The translations under genes and the position numbers were made by a program. Under the pieces are notes generated by a model that had not been told where the DNA came from, made no database searches, and saw only the letters and a list, made by a program, of their open reading frames with translations. This document shows positions 47,570 to 58,800 of a DNA stretch of 64,000 nucleotides, piece by piece. The DNA comes from Phallus indusiatus. Lineage: Eukaryota; Basidiomycota; Agaricomycetes; Phallales; Phallaceae. Numbering within the stretch: position 1 is the stretch's first letter; each line of letters opens with the position of its first letter. The stretch is taken from positions 1 to 64,000 of the forward strand of contig JAQFWX010000075.1 of assembly GCA_027605045.1 (NCBI GenBank). The letters are read 5' to 3'.

Positions 47570-47920
47570 TGTTACGGTACGCTAGCACCTCGCCGATTAT
47601 TCGATCTTTTCGATTTCTTTCGGTTTCATTTCGTATTACGATTTCCTTCATTTCCCGTACTTTGCCATTTCCATTAGTTCCCTCGATTTCTCGATTTTTC
47701 GATCTCTTCGATTTCTTTCGATTTCTGTTTGTATCTCCTCGGATCCCATGGAGATCAGTCGGGCGCCTCATATTCGGTACTTATATGCGTTTTCCCTAGA
47801 GGGGGATACCTAAGCTTGTTCTCTTAGGTTTTCCCTCCTCTAGGTGAGTAGTTAGTCGTTGTCCCTCAATAGATCTTAGGTTTTCCCTCCTCTAGGTGTG
47901 TGCCCTGAGTCGCCCTAACA
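47570..47920 (+). repeat. Solo gypsy LTR with target duplication CTCAG
   Basis: 351 bases, TGTTACGGTACGCTAGCACC to GCCCTAACA. CTCAG is repeated at 47565-47569 and 47921-47925, showing an insertion followed by LTR-LTR recombination. Confidence 0.93.
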
Positions 47921-47925
47921 CTCAG

Positions 47926-48589
47926 GTGCTTTATCTACCAATAGGAAGGAAGGCAGTCGATGACGAAAGAGAAACATGAGTAGAAAGGAAGATGTGGCAG
48001 TATGGAGCATATGGAGAAATGGGGAAAGTATGGGAGAATACGGGAGGATGATACGGACCGGCATACCGGGTACCGTACGATGGATATGATAACACGGAGG
48101 TCAGCATATACGTCTATACTACACGCACAGTATACTAGATTAGCCCTTATGGTCCTAGCACGTACCCTGACAAGGAGTGGTCTATCAGACTTCAAATTAA
48201 AAAAAAATGGTCTGATTTTTTGGAGTAATACAAATGCCTCATGTTCGCTTTTGCTATGATTGAAATTCTCATCGACTATTTTCAGGCCTTCATATGCATA
48301 TATAAAGGGGCCGTGGATTCGTTGTTCAGGCCATCATCAACACTCTCCCTCTCTCACTAAACACCCACATGTGCTTTCATCATCATTCCACTCCTAGAGT
48401 TTCTGGTCGTTTTAGAGCTTCTCAACACTAGCTAGAGTCTCCTCTATCCCTTTTTGACCCTTCCCTCCGCGCAATTTACATTTCAGTGCTTGATCTTCAG
48501 GCGTGGTCTCATAACATTGTTGCTTGCAATCCATTTACGAAAGAAACTGAAGAACAAGCATAGTAAGTCATAATTCAAGGTATTTTGCA
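47926..48589. other. No clear gene; possible 5' part of the gene at 48590
   Basis: Contains AT/GA-rich sequence and some open frame (for example LDLQAWSHNIVACNPFTKET near 48490-48550) that may belong to the hypothetical gene downstream, but a start and clean splice join were not found. Confidence 0.35.
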
Positions 48590-49336
48590 GGAACACTGAC
48601 GCTCTCACTAGCCCTGAACATAGTCACAGCCACACAGTTGTCTTAAAAGGTATCAAAGATTATCTCAACAAAAAGAGGCTTGGCTGGTGCTGTTGGTGCT
48701 CTCTTTGCGCAGATACACCAGTATTCGCCAAGATTCACTACGATGCTGAAGGAGCATTTGTTGAATGCTATAGGTGTGGATTCTTTGGTAAGTATGATTC
48801 CTGTGAATAATGACACAATGACTCATTATTTAAATTAGTACCACTTAACAAGAAATATGAAACATCAAGGAAATACGTCGTATATCCCAAATTCCAAGGC
48901 CGTGAGTGTGTCTTTTATTCATTATTTTGTAGTTCACCTCTCATTATCACTCAGCACTTCGTCCCATAATGCATTGTTTAGTCGGTGAAGGCGAATTTCC
49001 ACTCAGATGTGAATTCACGGTAGATTTCATGGGTAAGTATTCAACTATATTGATTGTATTCCAAACACTTGACTGCAAACTTCAACAGACACGAAGGCAA
49101 AACGCAAAGAAAAAAGCCCAGAACTCCCTTCTACTGCAGAGGACATTCTAATACAGCTTGGGAGCTCAGCGTCGCGCAAAAAAATCAGGTCACGGCCCAA
49201 CACGACTTGCAGGCACTCCATGATCAGTGCCTCAGAATATGTACGGTGCTTGCACTGTGACAAATACCTGATAGGAATACCTTTAAAGGGACACATTTTC
49301 TCTGAGAATTGTGTGATAAATGTTGACTCAGAATAA
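48590..49336 (+). CDS. Hypothetical Cys-rich protein (5' end unresolved)
   Basis: Not recognised. Four exons splice in frame: KDYLNKKRLGWCCWCSLCAD TPVFAKIHYDAEGAFVECYR CGFF; VPLNKKYETSRKYVVYPKFQ; ALRPIMHCLVGEGEFPLRCE FTVDFM; and DTKAKRKEKSPELPSTAED ... RCLHCDKYLIGIPLKGHIF, with the stop at 49334. Paired cysteines (CCWCSLC, CYRCG, CLHC) suggest zinc binding. Introns are short with good donors (GTAAGTAT twice, GTGAGTGT). The start lies upstream of 48590 but was not placed. In a transposon island, it could be part of a mobile element or an orphan gene. Confidence 0.4.
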
Positions 49337-49682
49337 TTTTATTGTTCTCTTTCCACTATTCGAAGTATACGCTCTTTTAAATTTTCATCGTTCTAACTTT
49401 TGAATAATTTTGTCATATTGAATAAATTAATTGTTACACTTGTGTGTTGTGTGGATCAGTAGCTTATGTATCGTTGCACAAGTTATTGTATTTTTGCACC
49501 CGTTGGTTCAAATCCCAGCCTGTACATCATTTTACCACAAACTCATACATATGGCGAAGTATGTTCTTTTATTTATTTCTTTTAATTATTTATCGCTCAA
49601 AAAAAAAATTAATATACTCATAAAAAAATATTTATTTTTCTCAATTCAATCTAAGCGACTGGTAACAAGTGACTGGAAACCG
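49337..49682. other. AT-rich, no gene
   Basis: About 345 bases of very AT-rich sequence with poly-A and poly-T runs (49593-49640). Nothing recognised. Confidence 0.4.
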
Positions 49683-49833
49683 CATACTGACAATTTCACA
49701 AGCCAGAATCCCTTAATCTGAGTATTAGTTATAATATGATTGCACAATTTGGTAAATCATCAATAGTCTATACCTCAGACTATAATTTTCTTAAGATCCT
49801 TTTTTTGGCTAAACCCTACAATGTCTCCAGTGT
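49683..49833. repeat. Single arm of the foldback element
   Basis: About 150 bases very similar to the right arm of the element at 52598-53433, ending TGTCTCCAGTG. No partner arm was found nearby. Confidence 0.75.
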
Positions 49834-49931
49834 TTCATATGTTGTGCATTCGAGTCACTGTGCAGATCCTTCTCAAGCACAGCTTGCTTGACAACTGCTG
49901 AATGAAGAGCTTCAAATCAACATACAATTAA

Positions 49932-50177
49932 ATGAAAACTCTCCCCATCTTAACCCTGTCCATTCATTTTCCACTTATTGTAGCAGACACTGAACTTGAT
50001 ATAGACGATCCTGAGAACACCACAATTGGATTGCCTTCTGACTTCTCATCTGATCAGTGTCAAGAATTCAGACTGACAGTGGCTGAAGACATTGAGACTC
50101 AACTTCAGTGTGGACAAGCGAATGATGCCTTAGGGACTCTGCACAATGACATTTGCACTGAAGTAACTGTTATGTAA
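49932..50177 (+). pseudogene. KDZ-type transposase remnant
   Basis: Encodes DPENTTIGLPSDFSSDQCQE and QCGQANDALGTLHNDI. The combination of a LPSDF motif followed by GQANDAL is characteristic of KDZ (Kyakuja-Dileera-Zisupton) transposase proteins common in mushrooms. Only this small piece is readable; catalytic residues are absent. Confidence 0.5.
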
Positions 50178-50695
50178 CCACTTCATCCCTCTCACCAAAA
50201 AACATCAAGATAAGACTCTACAGCAACAAAACCCCATAAACACAAATAAAACCAAATAATCCAAGGACTTCTACGGTTCCACCTGGGAAAATTGCTGGAC
50301 TGAAACATGAACCTGTGAAATTTGAGAGATATTTAAACCTGCACCTGATGGGTTTACTTAAGCAAAAAGTTGTGCTGCACATTCTCCAACCTCTCCAATC
50401 CAGTCTTACCCTTGCTCACTCCTCTGACCCTATTCCTAGCCTTGAGACTTCGCAGCTTTGTCTCACTTCTAGTAACTCCGAGGTCACTAGTACATTGGAG
50501 GCCCAGTCTGACCTGAAATTGTTGGTGATGCACTGTGAGGGTGCAACTCAAGAGTAAGTTGAAGCTAATCAACATCCAACCTACTTCCAATCCTGTCCCA
50601 AGCCTCACTTAGTCATCCTGACCACGGCATGTAACATGAAAGTGCATTGATAAACACATTAGTTCATGATTTTAATTCATTGATATAGAGAGATG
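50178..50695. other. Remnant sequence, no gene
   Basis: About 520 bases following the KDZ remnant. A Ser/Thr-rich open frame at 50315-50557 has no recognisable similarity. Confidence 0.35.
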
Positions 50696-50931
50696 TATTA
50701 GAATTGGTATAGAGACGATGTTATATTAACCTCAACAACACTGGAGACAGATGGTGAATACTCTGTATATATTATTTCATGAATTATGAACATACCTGGA
50801 GACAGATGGTGTTATACAGAGTATTCCCATCACTCCAGGCTTACCTATACCGCGTCTGGGCGCTTATTAGGCGCCCATACCGCTGGTATAATCTAATCTA
50901 CTTAGAGAGATGTACAGATCATATTCTAACA
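50696..50931 (-). repeat. Solo copia LTR, inverted, target duplication AGATG
   Basis: Reverse complement of the copia LTR (TGTTAGAATATGATCTGTAC to CCAATTCTAATA). AGATG flanks it at 50691-50695 and 50932-50936. Confidence 0.92.
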
Positions 50932-51208
50932 AGATGTGCCCTAAAAAGCATTAATAACATGTTACATACATTCCAATTTGCTTACTTGTTTGTGTGATTG
51001 TGGTGTGATGGCATGCACAGGTTCATTGAGTTTTGTGTCTTTTGCACTGAAACTACACACATCAGGTTCCACTTGATTTTCCAAAGTCCTAAAACCAGTT
51101 TGTGATGTAATGTGAGTACCGTGTGCTGTCGGAACGAGCGTGGTGTCAACCATTAGATGCTGTGGGTCAATATTGTCAGTGACAACAACAGTTGCATTAG
51201 TCTTGCTT

Positions 51209-51470
51209 AAGGCTGCATATGATTTCGGGTCCAGGTCAGGTTGGATCTCTGCAGATCTGTAGTCTCATGGATCTGAATCTTTGATAGATCTTGACCTGCT
51301 GACCTGTCAGGTGAAGTTGATTTCTGAAGTGTTTGCAACACATTTTAGTGGCGACCTCCAAGTCTGAACAGGCTTTACACTATCAAAAACCTTGACCTGG
51401 ATCCTTACAGGTATTTTGGCAGATCGACCTGCTGTGACCTGTGTGAGGACCCAAAATCGTGTGCACCCTT
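51209..51470. mobile_element. MITE, AAGGCTGCA family, 10-base target duplication
   Basis: 262 bases. Left end AAGGCTGCATATGATTTCGG GTCC pairs with right end GGACCCAAAATCGTGTGCACCCTT. AGTCTTGCTT is duplicated at 51199-51208 and 51471-51480. The interior repeats GACCTG/CAGGTC words. Shares AAGG ends and a 10-base duplication with the MITE at 39978 but differs inside. Confidence 0.88.
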
Positions 51471-51480
51471 AGTCTTGCTT

Positions 51481-51999
51481 TTCCCTTTCTGTCTCTTTCG
51501 GAACAGAGGCTCTCCTGGTGTTGACATAATAGTTAGAAGAGGTGTTGTCCCAGCTGTCACAAAGCGAGGTTCTGTATGGAACACAACTATTTGAGCTCTG
51601 GACAGTGCTTCCTTGAGGAAGACTCATGAACATGATAACATGTGGACGGAAATGAGCTTGACTGCAATGAATGCTAAGTAGCCTTGCTGGCTAAAGTTTC
51701 AATGCAAAATGGAATATATTAAGTACAAAGTGTGGTGGGAAAATGGTAACTTAGACTGCTATGTGTCTATGTCTACCATATTAACATTGACAGATCTCTG
51801 ATTCCCTTTGAGTTCCTTCTGGATATAAGTAATTAAGTCATAATGATAGTAAAAACGATGACAATTGTATACCTAATTAGAACCATAAGACTTCTCGAGC
51901 TGAACCCTCTTTGCATGTATTGAAAGGCTTCATACGATTAAAGAACATTATGACTAAAAGAACTTGAACCATTAGTTGAACATCAACCAATATACATAC
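51481..51999. other. No gene recognised
   Basis: About 520 bases. Short unconvincing frames only. Confidence 0.35.
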
Positions 52000-52034
52000 T
52001 GTTAGAATATGATCTGTACATCTCTCTAGGTAGA
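52000..52034 (+). repeat. Copia LTR fragment (first ~35 bases)
   Basis: TGTTAGAATATGATCTGTAC plus CATCTCTCTAGGTAG matches the start of the copia LTR, then similarity ends. Confidence 0.75.
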
Positions 52035-52182
52035 GGGAAGCGAGGGCCGACATTGCGGCAGGGACCGAAGCTCATGGAAGTACATTACACAACAGTTGTA
52101 GTTTATCTGCTGCCAAAATACCACAATGATCAATTATGCTGATGCTGGATAACTACGTGCTCATGGTGGAGCAAACCATCTG

Positions 52183-52478
52183 TTTTTTTTTTTTTTGGTG
52201 GAGCTTAAAGATAGTTTTTGAGTGAGTGTGTCATTTGACACCCCCTGTCAACTCGGTCCACTACCCTAACTAACCGAGCAGAGAAATGCATTTAGGCACA
52301 CCCAGATAGGTAGTGTGGGACTCATCCCCAATACCCACTAAAACTCCGCTCTGCAGTAACAGAGGCCTACATAGCGGCATGTGTGAGGGGATTCGAACTC
52401 ACATTCGGATGAAGGACACCCCTGACATAATCAGAGACACCCCCCGGTGATGGTACCGCTAATCCATCGCCTCCCACA
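52183..52478 (-). mobile_element. tRNA-derived SINE
   Basis: On the minus strand it begins with a tRNA-like head (GTGGGAGGCGATGGATTAGC, then B box GAGTTCGAATCCCC) and ends in a run of 14 A (plus-strand T run 52183-52196). It is flanked by a perfect 14-base duplication GAGCAAACCATCTG at 52169-52182 and 52479-52492. Head, body, poly-A and long target duplication are the hallmarks of a SINE moved by a LINE-type reverse transcriptase. Confidence 0.88.
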
Positions 52479-52597
52479 GAGCAAACCATCTGGTTTTTCA
52501 ATAAAAAATTCGTATGATTCATGTTTCTCTTCTTTCATATAACATTATCTGATCATGCACGTTATTATCATGAAAGAAATCATGCAACTGCTACATT

Positions 52598-53433
52598 CAC
52601 TGGAGACATTGTAGGGTTTGACCAAAAAAAGGATCCTAAGAAAATTATATTTGGAGGCATAGGCATATGACAATTCACTAACTTATAATATAATATTATA
52701 ACTAATACTCAGATCATAGGATTCTGACCTGAAAAATTGTCAGTATGTTGCTATTTTTATCTTAGTTAAATTATATAAGAATTTTTACTTATATAACACT
52801 ATCTATAACTTTTTCTATTCAATCAAACAGTATACAAACTAAAACATATATTATTATTAACCATAGCTGAGAATTATATAATGAAGTTAATATAATTACT
52901 TACTAATACAATTTTCTATCATAATTTTGAGGGAGTGAGAAATATTGAGTTTCTGTGTAATTAAAACTTGAGGTCACAATATGTGACATTAGAGTTTTCT
53001 CAAGATTTTCCAGAAATCCATGTATTATTAAGGTTTTCCCAGGAAAACTCTGATATTACATAGTGTATTCTCATGCTTAAAACTAAGCTTTTCCCATCCA
53101 TCTAAATTATAATAGAAATATATTTTCACAATAAATATAAAAAAGATTTTTAGAACATTCTTCAATATAGATGATGATAATGTAAGTTTCATTCTGTTTA
53201 TTATTTTACTGAATGGGTAATATTGATCATGGGCTTATATGACAAAGAATTATTACATAATCCAATCAAGGTAATTATAACAATATACTGACAATTTTGC
53301 AAGTCAGAATCCCTTAATCTGAGTATTAGTTATAATATGATTTTGCAATTTGGTAAATTGTCAATAGCCTATGCCTCGAACCATAATTTTCTTAGGATCC
53401 TTTTTTTGGCTAAACCCTACAATGTCTCCAGTG
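52598..53433. mobile_element. Foldback / long-TIR DNA element
   Basis: The left arm 52598 to about 52747 and the right arm about 53283-53433 are inverted copies of about 150 bases, both with outer ends CACTGGAGACATTGTAGGGT. The 535 bases between are extremely AT-rich and non-coding. No clear target duplication. A third arm copy lies at 49683-49833. Confidence 0.8.
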
Positions 53434-54442
53434 TGTTCAAGTGTAGCTACGCAACACTCTAGCATGAGTTTTTCAAGTGCTCCATCTTCCATCCATGGGT
53501 GCTTAATTGGACCCTCCCATTGTAATATTGGCCAAATACCCAGTATTAGAGATGTCATTAACATGAACGCTGAACCGATACGCTATTCTAAAATGATCAA
53601 CCTGTGCTTGAAGCATGGCGCAAGACCACCTTTGACCCCCAAAAATGAAGGGATAAACAACGATGTGCTGTGATATTCTAACTCCAAGGCACTAACATCA
53701 CTTTGCCCAACATAAACAGACTGCCTAGAAATGTTTTGAAAGGTGACCAATCACTTTTTTATATGTGTATGTTTACTTCGAAGTTTCTCCTCTGATGTCT
53801 CAATTACGGAACACAGTCTGCCATACTTTAGCATCTGCTGACGCAGGCAAAAACTCACCACATTTGACATCGCAGTGTGGCAAGAAATGGTTTGAGATTA
53901 TTCTTCTCACACCAACTTCTAAATCTTTATTTGGTCTTGTATTATTGTATTCTACTATTCAAGTGGCGTGACATATCATCGGTTTATTCTTTTCTTGTAC
54001 TCCACTTACACTTTGTTTATTTGGTTCATTGAAGACATTCTTCCCTCACTGTAGAGGAGAACATACATGAATGCCTGATCACCCTCATGAGTCTGCATTC
54101 AGATGGACAGTAAATGACTGTACTGACATGCATGTGTGCAGCATGCTGCCATACCAGTTCTCTGTTGATATCTCATTTATAGATGATAGCCGTTTATTTG
54201 AAATAGGACAATCAGAGCACTCTGATACGGCACAAATCACGCACTAGACTCACAATTGAAACCCAATGAACGCATACAGTCTCTCTGCTCTTGAAACAGG
54301 TGATTAGTGACTACTCAGTCTGTATAAATGGTACATTTCATTTCACTGGTGATCATCTCGTTTCTGTCACTCATGTTCCCCCTATCAATATCCTCTGTCA
54401 TTCTTCAGAACCTTCTTCTCCTCCGAGTATACTTCTTTTTCC
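53434..54442. other. No gene recognised
   Basis: About 1 kb. On the minus strand 53440-53560 reads ILQWEGPIKHPWMEDGALEK LMLECCVATLEHT, a possible exon remnant that I cannot assign. Confidence 0.35.
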
Positions 54443-54786
54443 TGTCATGGTACACTAGTGCCTTGTCCGATTATTCGATTTCTTTGATTTCTTTCGGTTT
54501 CATTTCATGTTACAATTTCCCTCATTTCCCATACTTTGCCGTTTCCATTAGTTCCGTCATTTTCTTGATTTCTTGATTTCTTTGTTTTCTCTCGATTTCT
54601 CTTTGTATCTCCTCAGATTCCATGGAGATCAGTCGGGCGCTTTGTATCCTGTACTTATATGCGATTTCCCTAGAGGGGAATACCTTGTTCTCTTAGGTTT
54701 TCCTTCCTCTAGGTGAGTAGTTAGTCGTTGTCCCCCAATAGATCTTAGGTTTTCCCTCTAGGTATGTGCCCTGAGTCACCCTAACA
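54443..54786 (+). repeat. Old solo gypsy LTR, target duplication TTTCC
   Basis: 344 bases. Compared with the young LTRs, many CG sites have become TG or CA (TGTCATGGTACACTAGTGCC for TGTCACGGTACGCTAGCGCC). TTTCC flanks it at 54438-54442 and 54787-54791. Confidence 0.9.
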
Positions 54787-55017
54787 TTTCCCTTGCATAA
54801 TGAATCAGTTTTATTCGGGAAATGTTGTTTTTTTTATCTCTGATCCAGATCGTAACGTGCCATATGATACAAGACCAGCTGCACTGCAAGGAGCTTAGAT
54901 TCGCGAGAACTTGAGTTTCGTTCAAGATGAGGTTAGTAAGTGTAATCATGCCATGATATGAAATCATCAACAGACACCCATTTAGATCGTTAATACCAGT
55001 GGATTCCTAGATCTTCT

Positions 55018-55200
55018 TGTTAGAATATGATCTGTACATCTCTCTAAGTAGATTGGCCAGCGCTATGGGCGCCTAATAGGCGCACAGACGCGGTATGGGT
55101 AAGCCTGGAGTGATGGGAATACTCTTTATACAGAGTATTCACCATCTGTCTCCAGTGTTGTTAAGGTTAATATAACATCGTCTCTATACCAATTCTAATA
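55018..55200 (+). repeat. 5' LTR of the copia element
   Basis: 183 bases, TGTTAGAATATGATCTGTAC to CCAATTCTAATA, with imperfect ends TGTTAGAAT/ATTCTAATA as a short inverted repeat. The putative primer-binding site GGTTATGGGTCCCGG follows. Confidence 0.9.
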
Positions 55201-55813
55201 GGTTATGGGTCCCGGCTTCTGAACAGCCTAAAAACGAAGTCATTATTCCTTATCTAACAGCATCTGATTCATTCCCTCTCATTCCAACTTCCTACAACAT
55301 TGTCACCATCTCTTCATTCCCAATCGTCACCCATCGCTCCTATCGTCTATCCAAGCAAGTTCCCAGTCGTATACTGTGTCAACTTTCATCTGCCAACACA
55401 CCGCTCATTTAGCGCCGGCTCATTCTTCCCAAATTTCATTTTTTGCACAACTTATTCACTGTTGCGCTTTTGGGTCCTTCGCATAGTTTTTATCACTGCT
55501 CGCTCAAACGTCGTCCGTTTCCTCTAAATCTTGCACACGTCGTTCGTGACATTGTCATTGTTGTTGGATCAAGTACTTGTATTCGTCTATGCAGTTTCCC
55601 AGTCACTGTGCGCTCTTTTTATCTTCAAACACGGTCATTGTAGATACGCGATCTTGAACTTTTGGGGAAGTGCACTTCAGTGGGCCTTCATTTTAACCTT
55701 CCAGGCAAGATCACGGTAACCCTGTTGAGCCTGGCGGTGGTACAACTGCCTGATCGCACTAGATAGCTTTTTAGAATAATTAGGATAAATTCTTGGTGGA
55801 CTTGAGCACAGAA

Positions 55814-58800
55814 TGTCTACAGTAATTACTGCTAGACCAGCTGTCATGCTTGGAGAGGATAATTTTGAAGAATGGAGACGCGATATTAGGGCGTTTGCTT
55901 CGTGGAGAGGGGTACTTGAAGATTGTAGATGGCACTGAGAATACACCATCAGAAGCAGAGGAGCTCAAGGAGTGGCATCGCCGTCGTAACAAGGCTGCTG
56001 CAATCATCCTTCGCTCTCTGTCATCATCTCAGTCTCATCTTGTAGATGAAGATGATGAACCTGATGTTCTGTGGTCAAAAATCATTAAAGCGCACAATAA
56101 GCAACTCCCTGCTGTGCGATTCTCTGCCTACAACGACCTTTTCAATATTAGGAAGGAATCAGATGAATCTCTGTCTTCACTTTTGCACAGAGTTGATCAG
56201 ATTGTTTCAAAGGTCAAAAATCTTCGCCCTGCTGGCTACACTTTGGAGATGCTTGATGATGAGTTGGCAGCACTTGCATTATTGCGTGCTTTGCCAGAGT
56301 CTGATGCTGTGTGGAGTTCATCTTTGCTCATGGCAGAGAAAATCACATATTCTGACGTCCAGAAGCACTTTACTACTCAGGGTAGCCTTCAGGCTACCAG
56401 AAGTGCTGAGAGTGCTGCTAAGGCCATTACTTCTGTCTCTCAGAAGGGTCTCACATGTGCTTTCTGTGATGGAAAGAATCACACAGAGGAAACTTGTTAC
56501 AAGCGCATACAAGCCTCCAAAGATGCTAAAGAGCAAGTTAAGAACAAGAAGAACAAAAAGAAACAGAATGCACAGTCTGGCCAGTCAGCTACAGTTTCAG
56601 ATGAGGCAAATACCTCTGAGAAAGCAGAAAGTGCTGAATATGCTGGAAATGCAAGTATTTCAAATTTCGATCCTTCTGATCCTTGTTCTGCTCTTTTGGT
56701 TCATGCCAGTGCTGATTGGACTGCTGATACAGGTGCTTCTTCGCATATGACTCCCCATCGTCATTGGTTTAGTAGTTATCAACCATTGTCCATCCCAATC
56801 AAACTTGCAGATGGTAATCAGATCATGTCTGCTGGGATTGGAGCGGTTAGATTTAAACCTGACTTGAAAAATGCGCCTGTATTAGAGTTCCAAAGAGTAT
56901 TACATGTACCACAACTCCAAAGTAACCTCCTCTCTGTCTTATATTTAACCAAAAACAAGAAATTTCGTGTTTCTATTATTGGTGCCAAACTGTCTTTCTT
57001 TCAAAATGACAGATTGCTATTTACTGCAACTGTCAATGAAAAGAATGTGGTACACTTGGATGGAATTACAATTCCAATGACAGAGTTTGCAGCAATAGCA
57101 ATCCATTACCATTGGACTATTCACTTTGACATTGTTGCTTCAGTCATTTAAATTTGGCTGATGTCAAGCGACTTGTTGATAAGGGATGGGTGACTGGCAT
57201 GAAACTCGAGTCTGAGCAAGATCCTGATCCAATTTGCGAACCATGCATTGCTGGAAAGCAGCACAGGATCATCAACAAAGTGGCTAATCATAGATATACA
57301 AAGCCACTTGAGCTTGTTCACTCTGACTTGCATGGTCCTCTGCCAGTAAGAACCTCTGAGGGTTTTCGTTATTGGATCACCTTCATTGATGATGCCTGGA
57401 GATATGCTGTTGTTGCCCTGATTAAACAGAAGAGCGATGCATTTGATGCATTTAAAAAGTACAAAGCACTTGTTGAGAATCTGTTAGATGCAAAGATAAA
57501 GCGCTTCAGAGATGACAAGGGAGGCGAGTACATTTCAAAGGAATTTGATAATTTCATGGCTACTGCTGGTATTCAAAAACAGCACACTGTCAGAAATCAT
57601 TCCAATGAAAATGGAGTCACTGAGAGATATAACAGAACACTTGAGGAAGCTGCTACTTCAGTACAAGAGCAAGCACATTTTCCTCCTTCGTTCTGGGGTC
57701 ATGCTGTACTTGCAATTGCACATACTAGAAATCGCTCTCCTACTAAGGCATTAAATGGTGAAGTGCCTTTTACCAGGTTCTTTGGTCATAAACCTGATGT
57801 TTCACATCTTCGAGTGTTTCAAACGGTTGCACTGCCTATGTTCATGTTCAAAAGGATCAGAGACTGGGTCTTGGCTCTCATACACAGAAATGTGTGTTTA
57901 TTGGATATCCACCAGAGTACAAAGCATGGATCTTCTACAATCCATTGACAAAGAAGACTGTGATCAGTAATGATGTAGTGTTTGATGAGAGAGCCTTCCC
58001 AGGTCTTACAAGGTCAAATTCTGATTCTATGCCTGTTCAAACCAATGTAGAGCCACTTGTTATAACTGTCCCAATTGCTGTGGATGCACCTAATGGAGGG
58101 GAAGATGCGAGGGATCTGAATCCAGGGGGAGATAGGCCTGAGAATGTGGATCATGATGCACCTGATGCACCAGATAGGCCACCTTCTCCTGCTCAGTCTT
58201 CAGATTCCTCTGAGAATCCATCTCCTTCACCCCAACCAGTTCAGCAAAGGAAAGTTGTATTACCTCCCAGAGAGCATCCCCAGCGTGTTAGAGCACCTCC
58301 TGGTGAATGGCGGAAGGTTGATCACACTAGAAACAGAAATTACAGAGAACCAACTCCTGCAGTTGAATCTAGTGGCAATGAACTCGACACACTTCCTCTT
58401 TACAGAACTGATGCTGACTATGTATCTCATGCAGTAAACAGTCTGTTGTCAGTTCAGGATGCATTTGAATATGCATACAAGGTGTCTGCACATGATACAG
58501 CTCCAAAGAACTTGCTGAAGCAATGAACACTCCTGAAGCTGACATGTGGTATAATGCTGCATACCAGGAGATCAAAGCATTGGTTGACAATGGAACATGG
58601 AAATTGGCCAAGTTACCTGAAGGTCATAAGGCTATTGGCTCTAGATGGGTATTTGTAGTCAAACACAGGAAGGGTGGCTTGATTGACGGATACAAAGCTC
58701 GAGTTGTAGCAAAGGGACATGCACAGCGTCCTGGATTTGATTTCAAGGACACTTTTGCACCCACAGCTAAATGGGCAACTCTGCAAGCTGTACTTGGACT

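Noticed and set aside
52380..52480. A tRNA gene on the minus strand
   Set aside because: The B box and head look tRNA-like, but no full cloverleaf can be drawn, and the unit continues into a body and poly-A tail with target duplication. It is a SINE.
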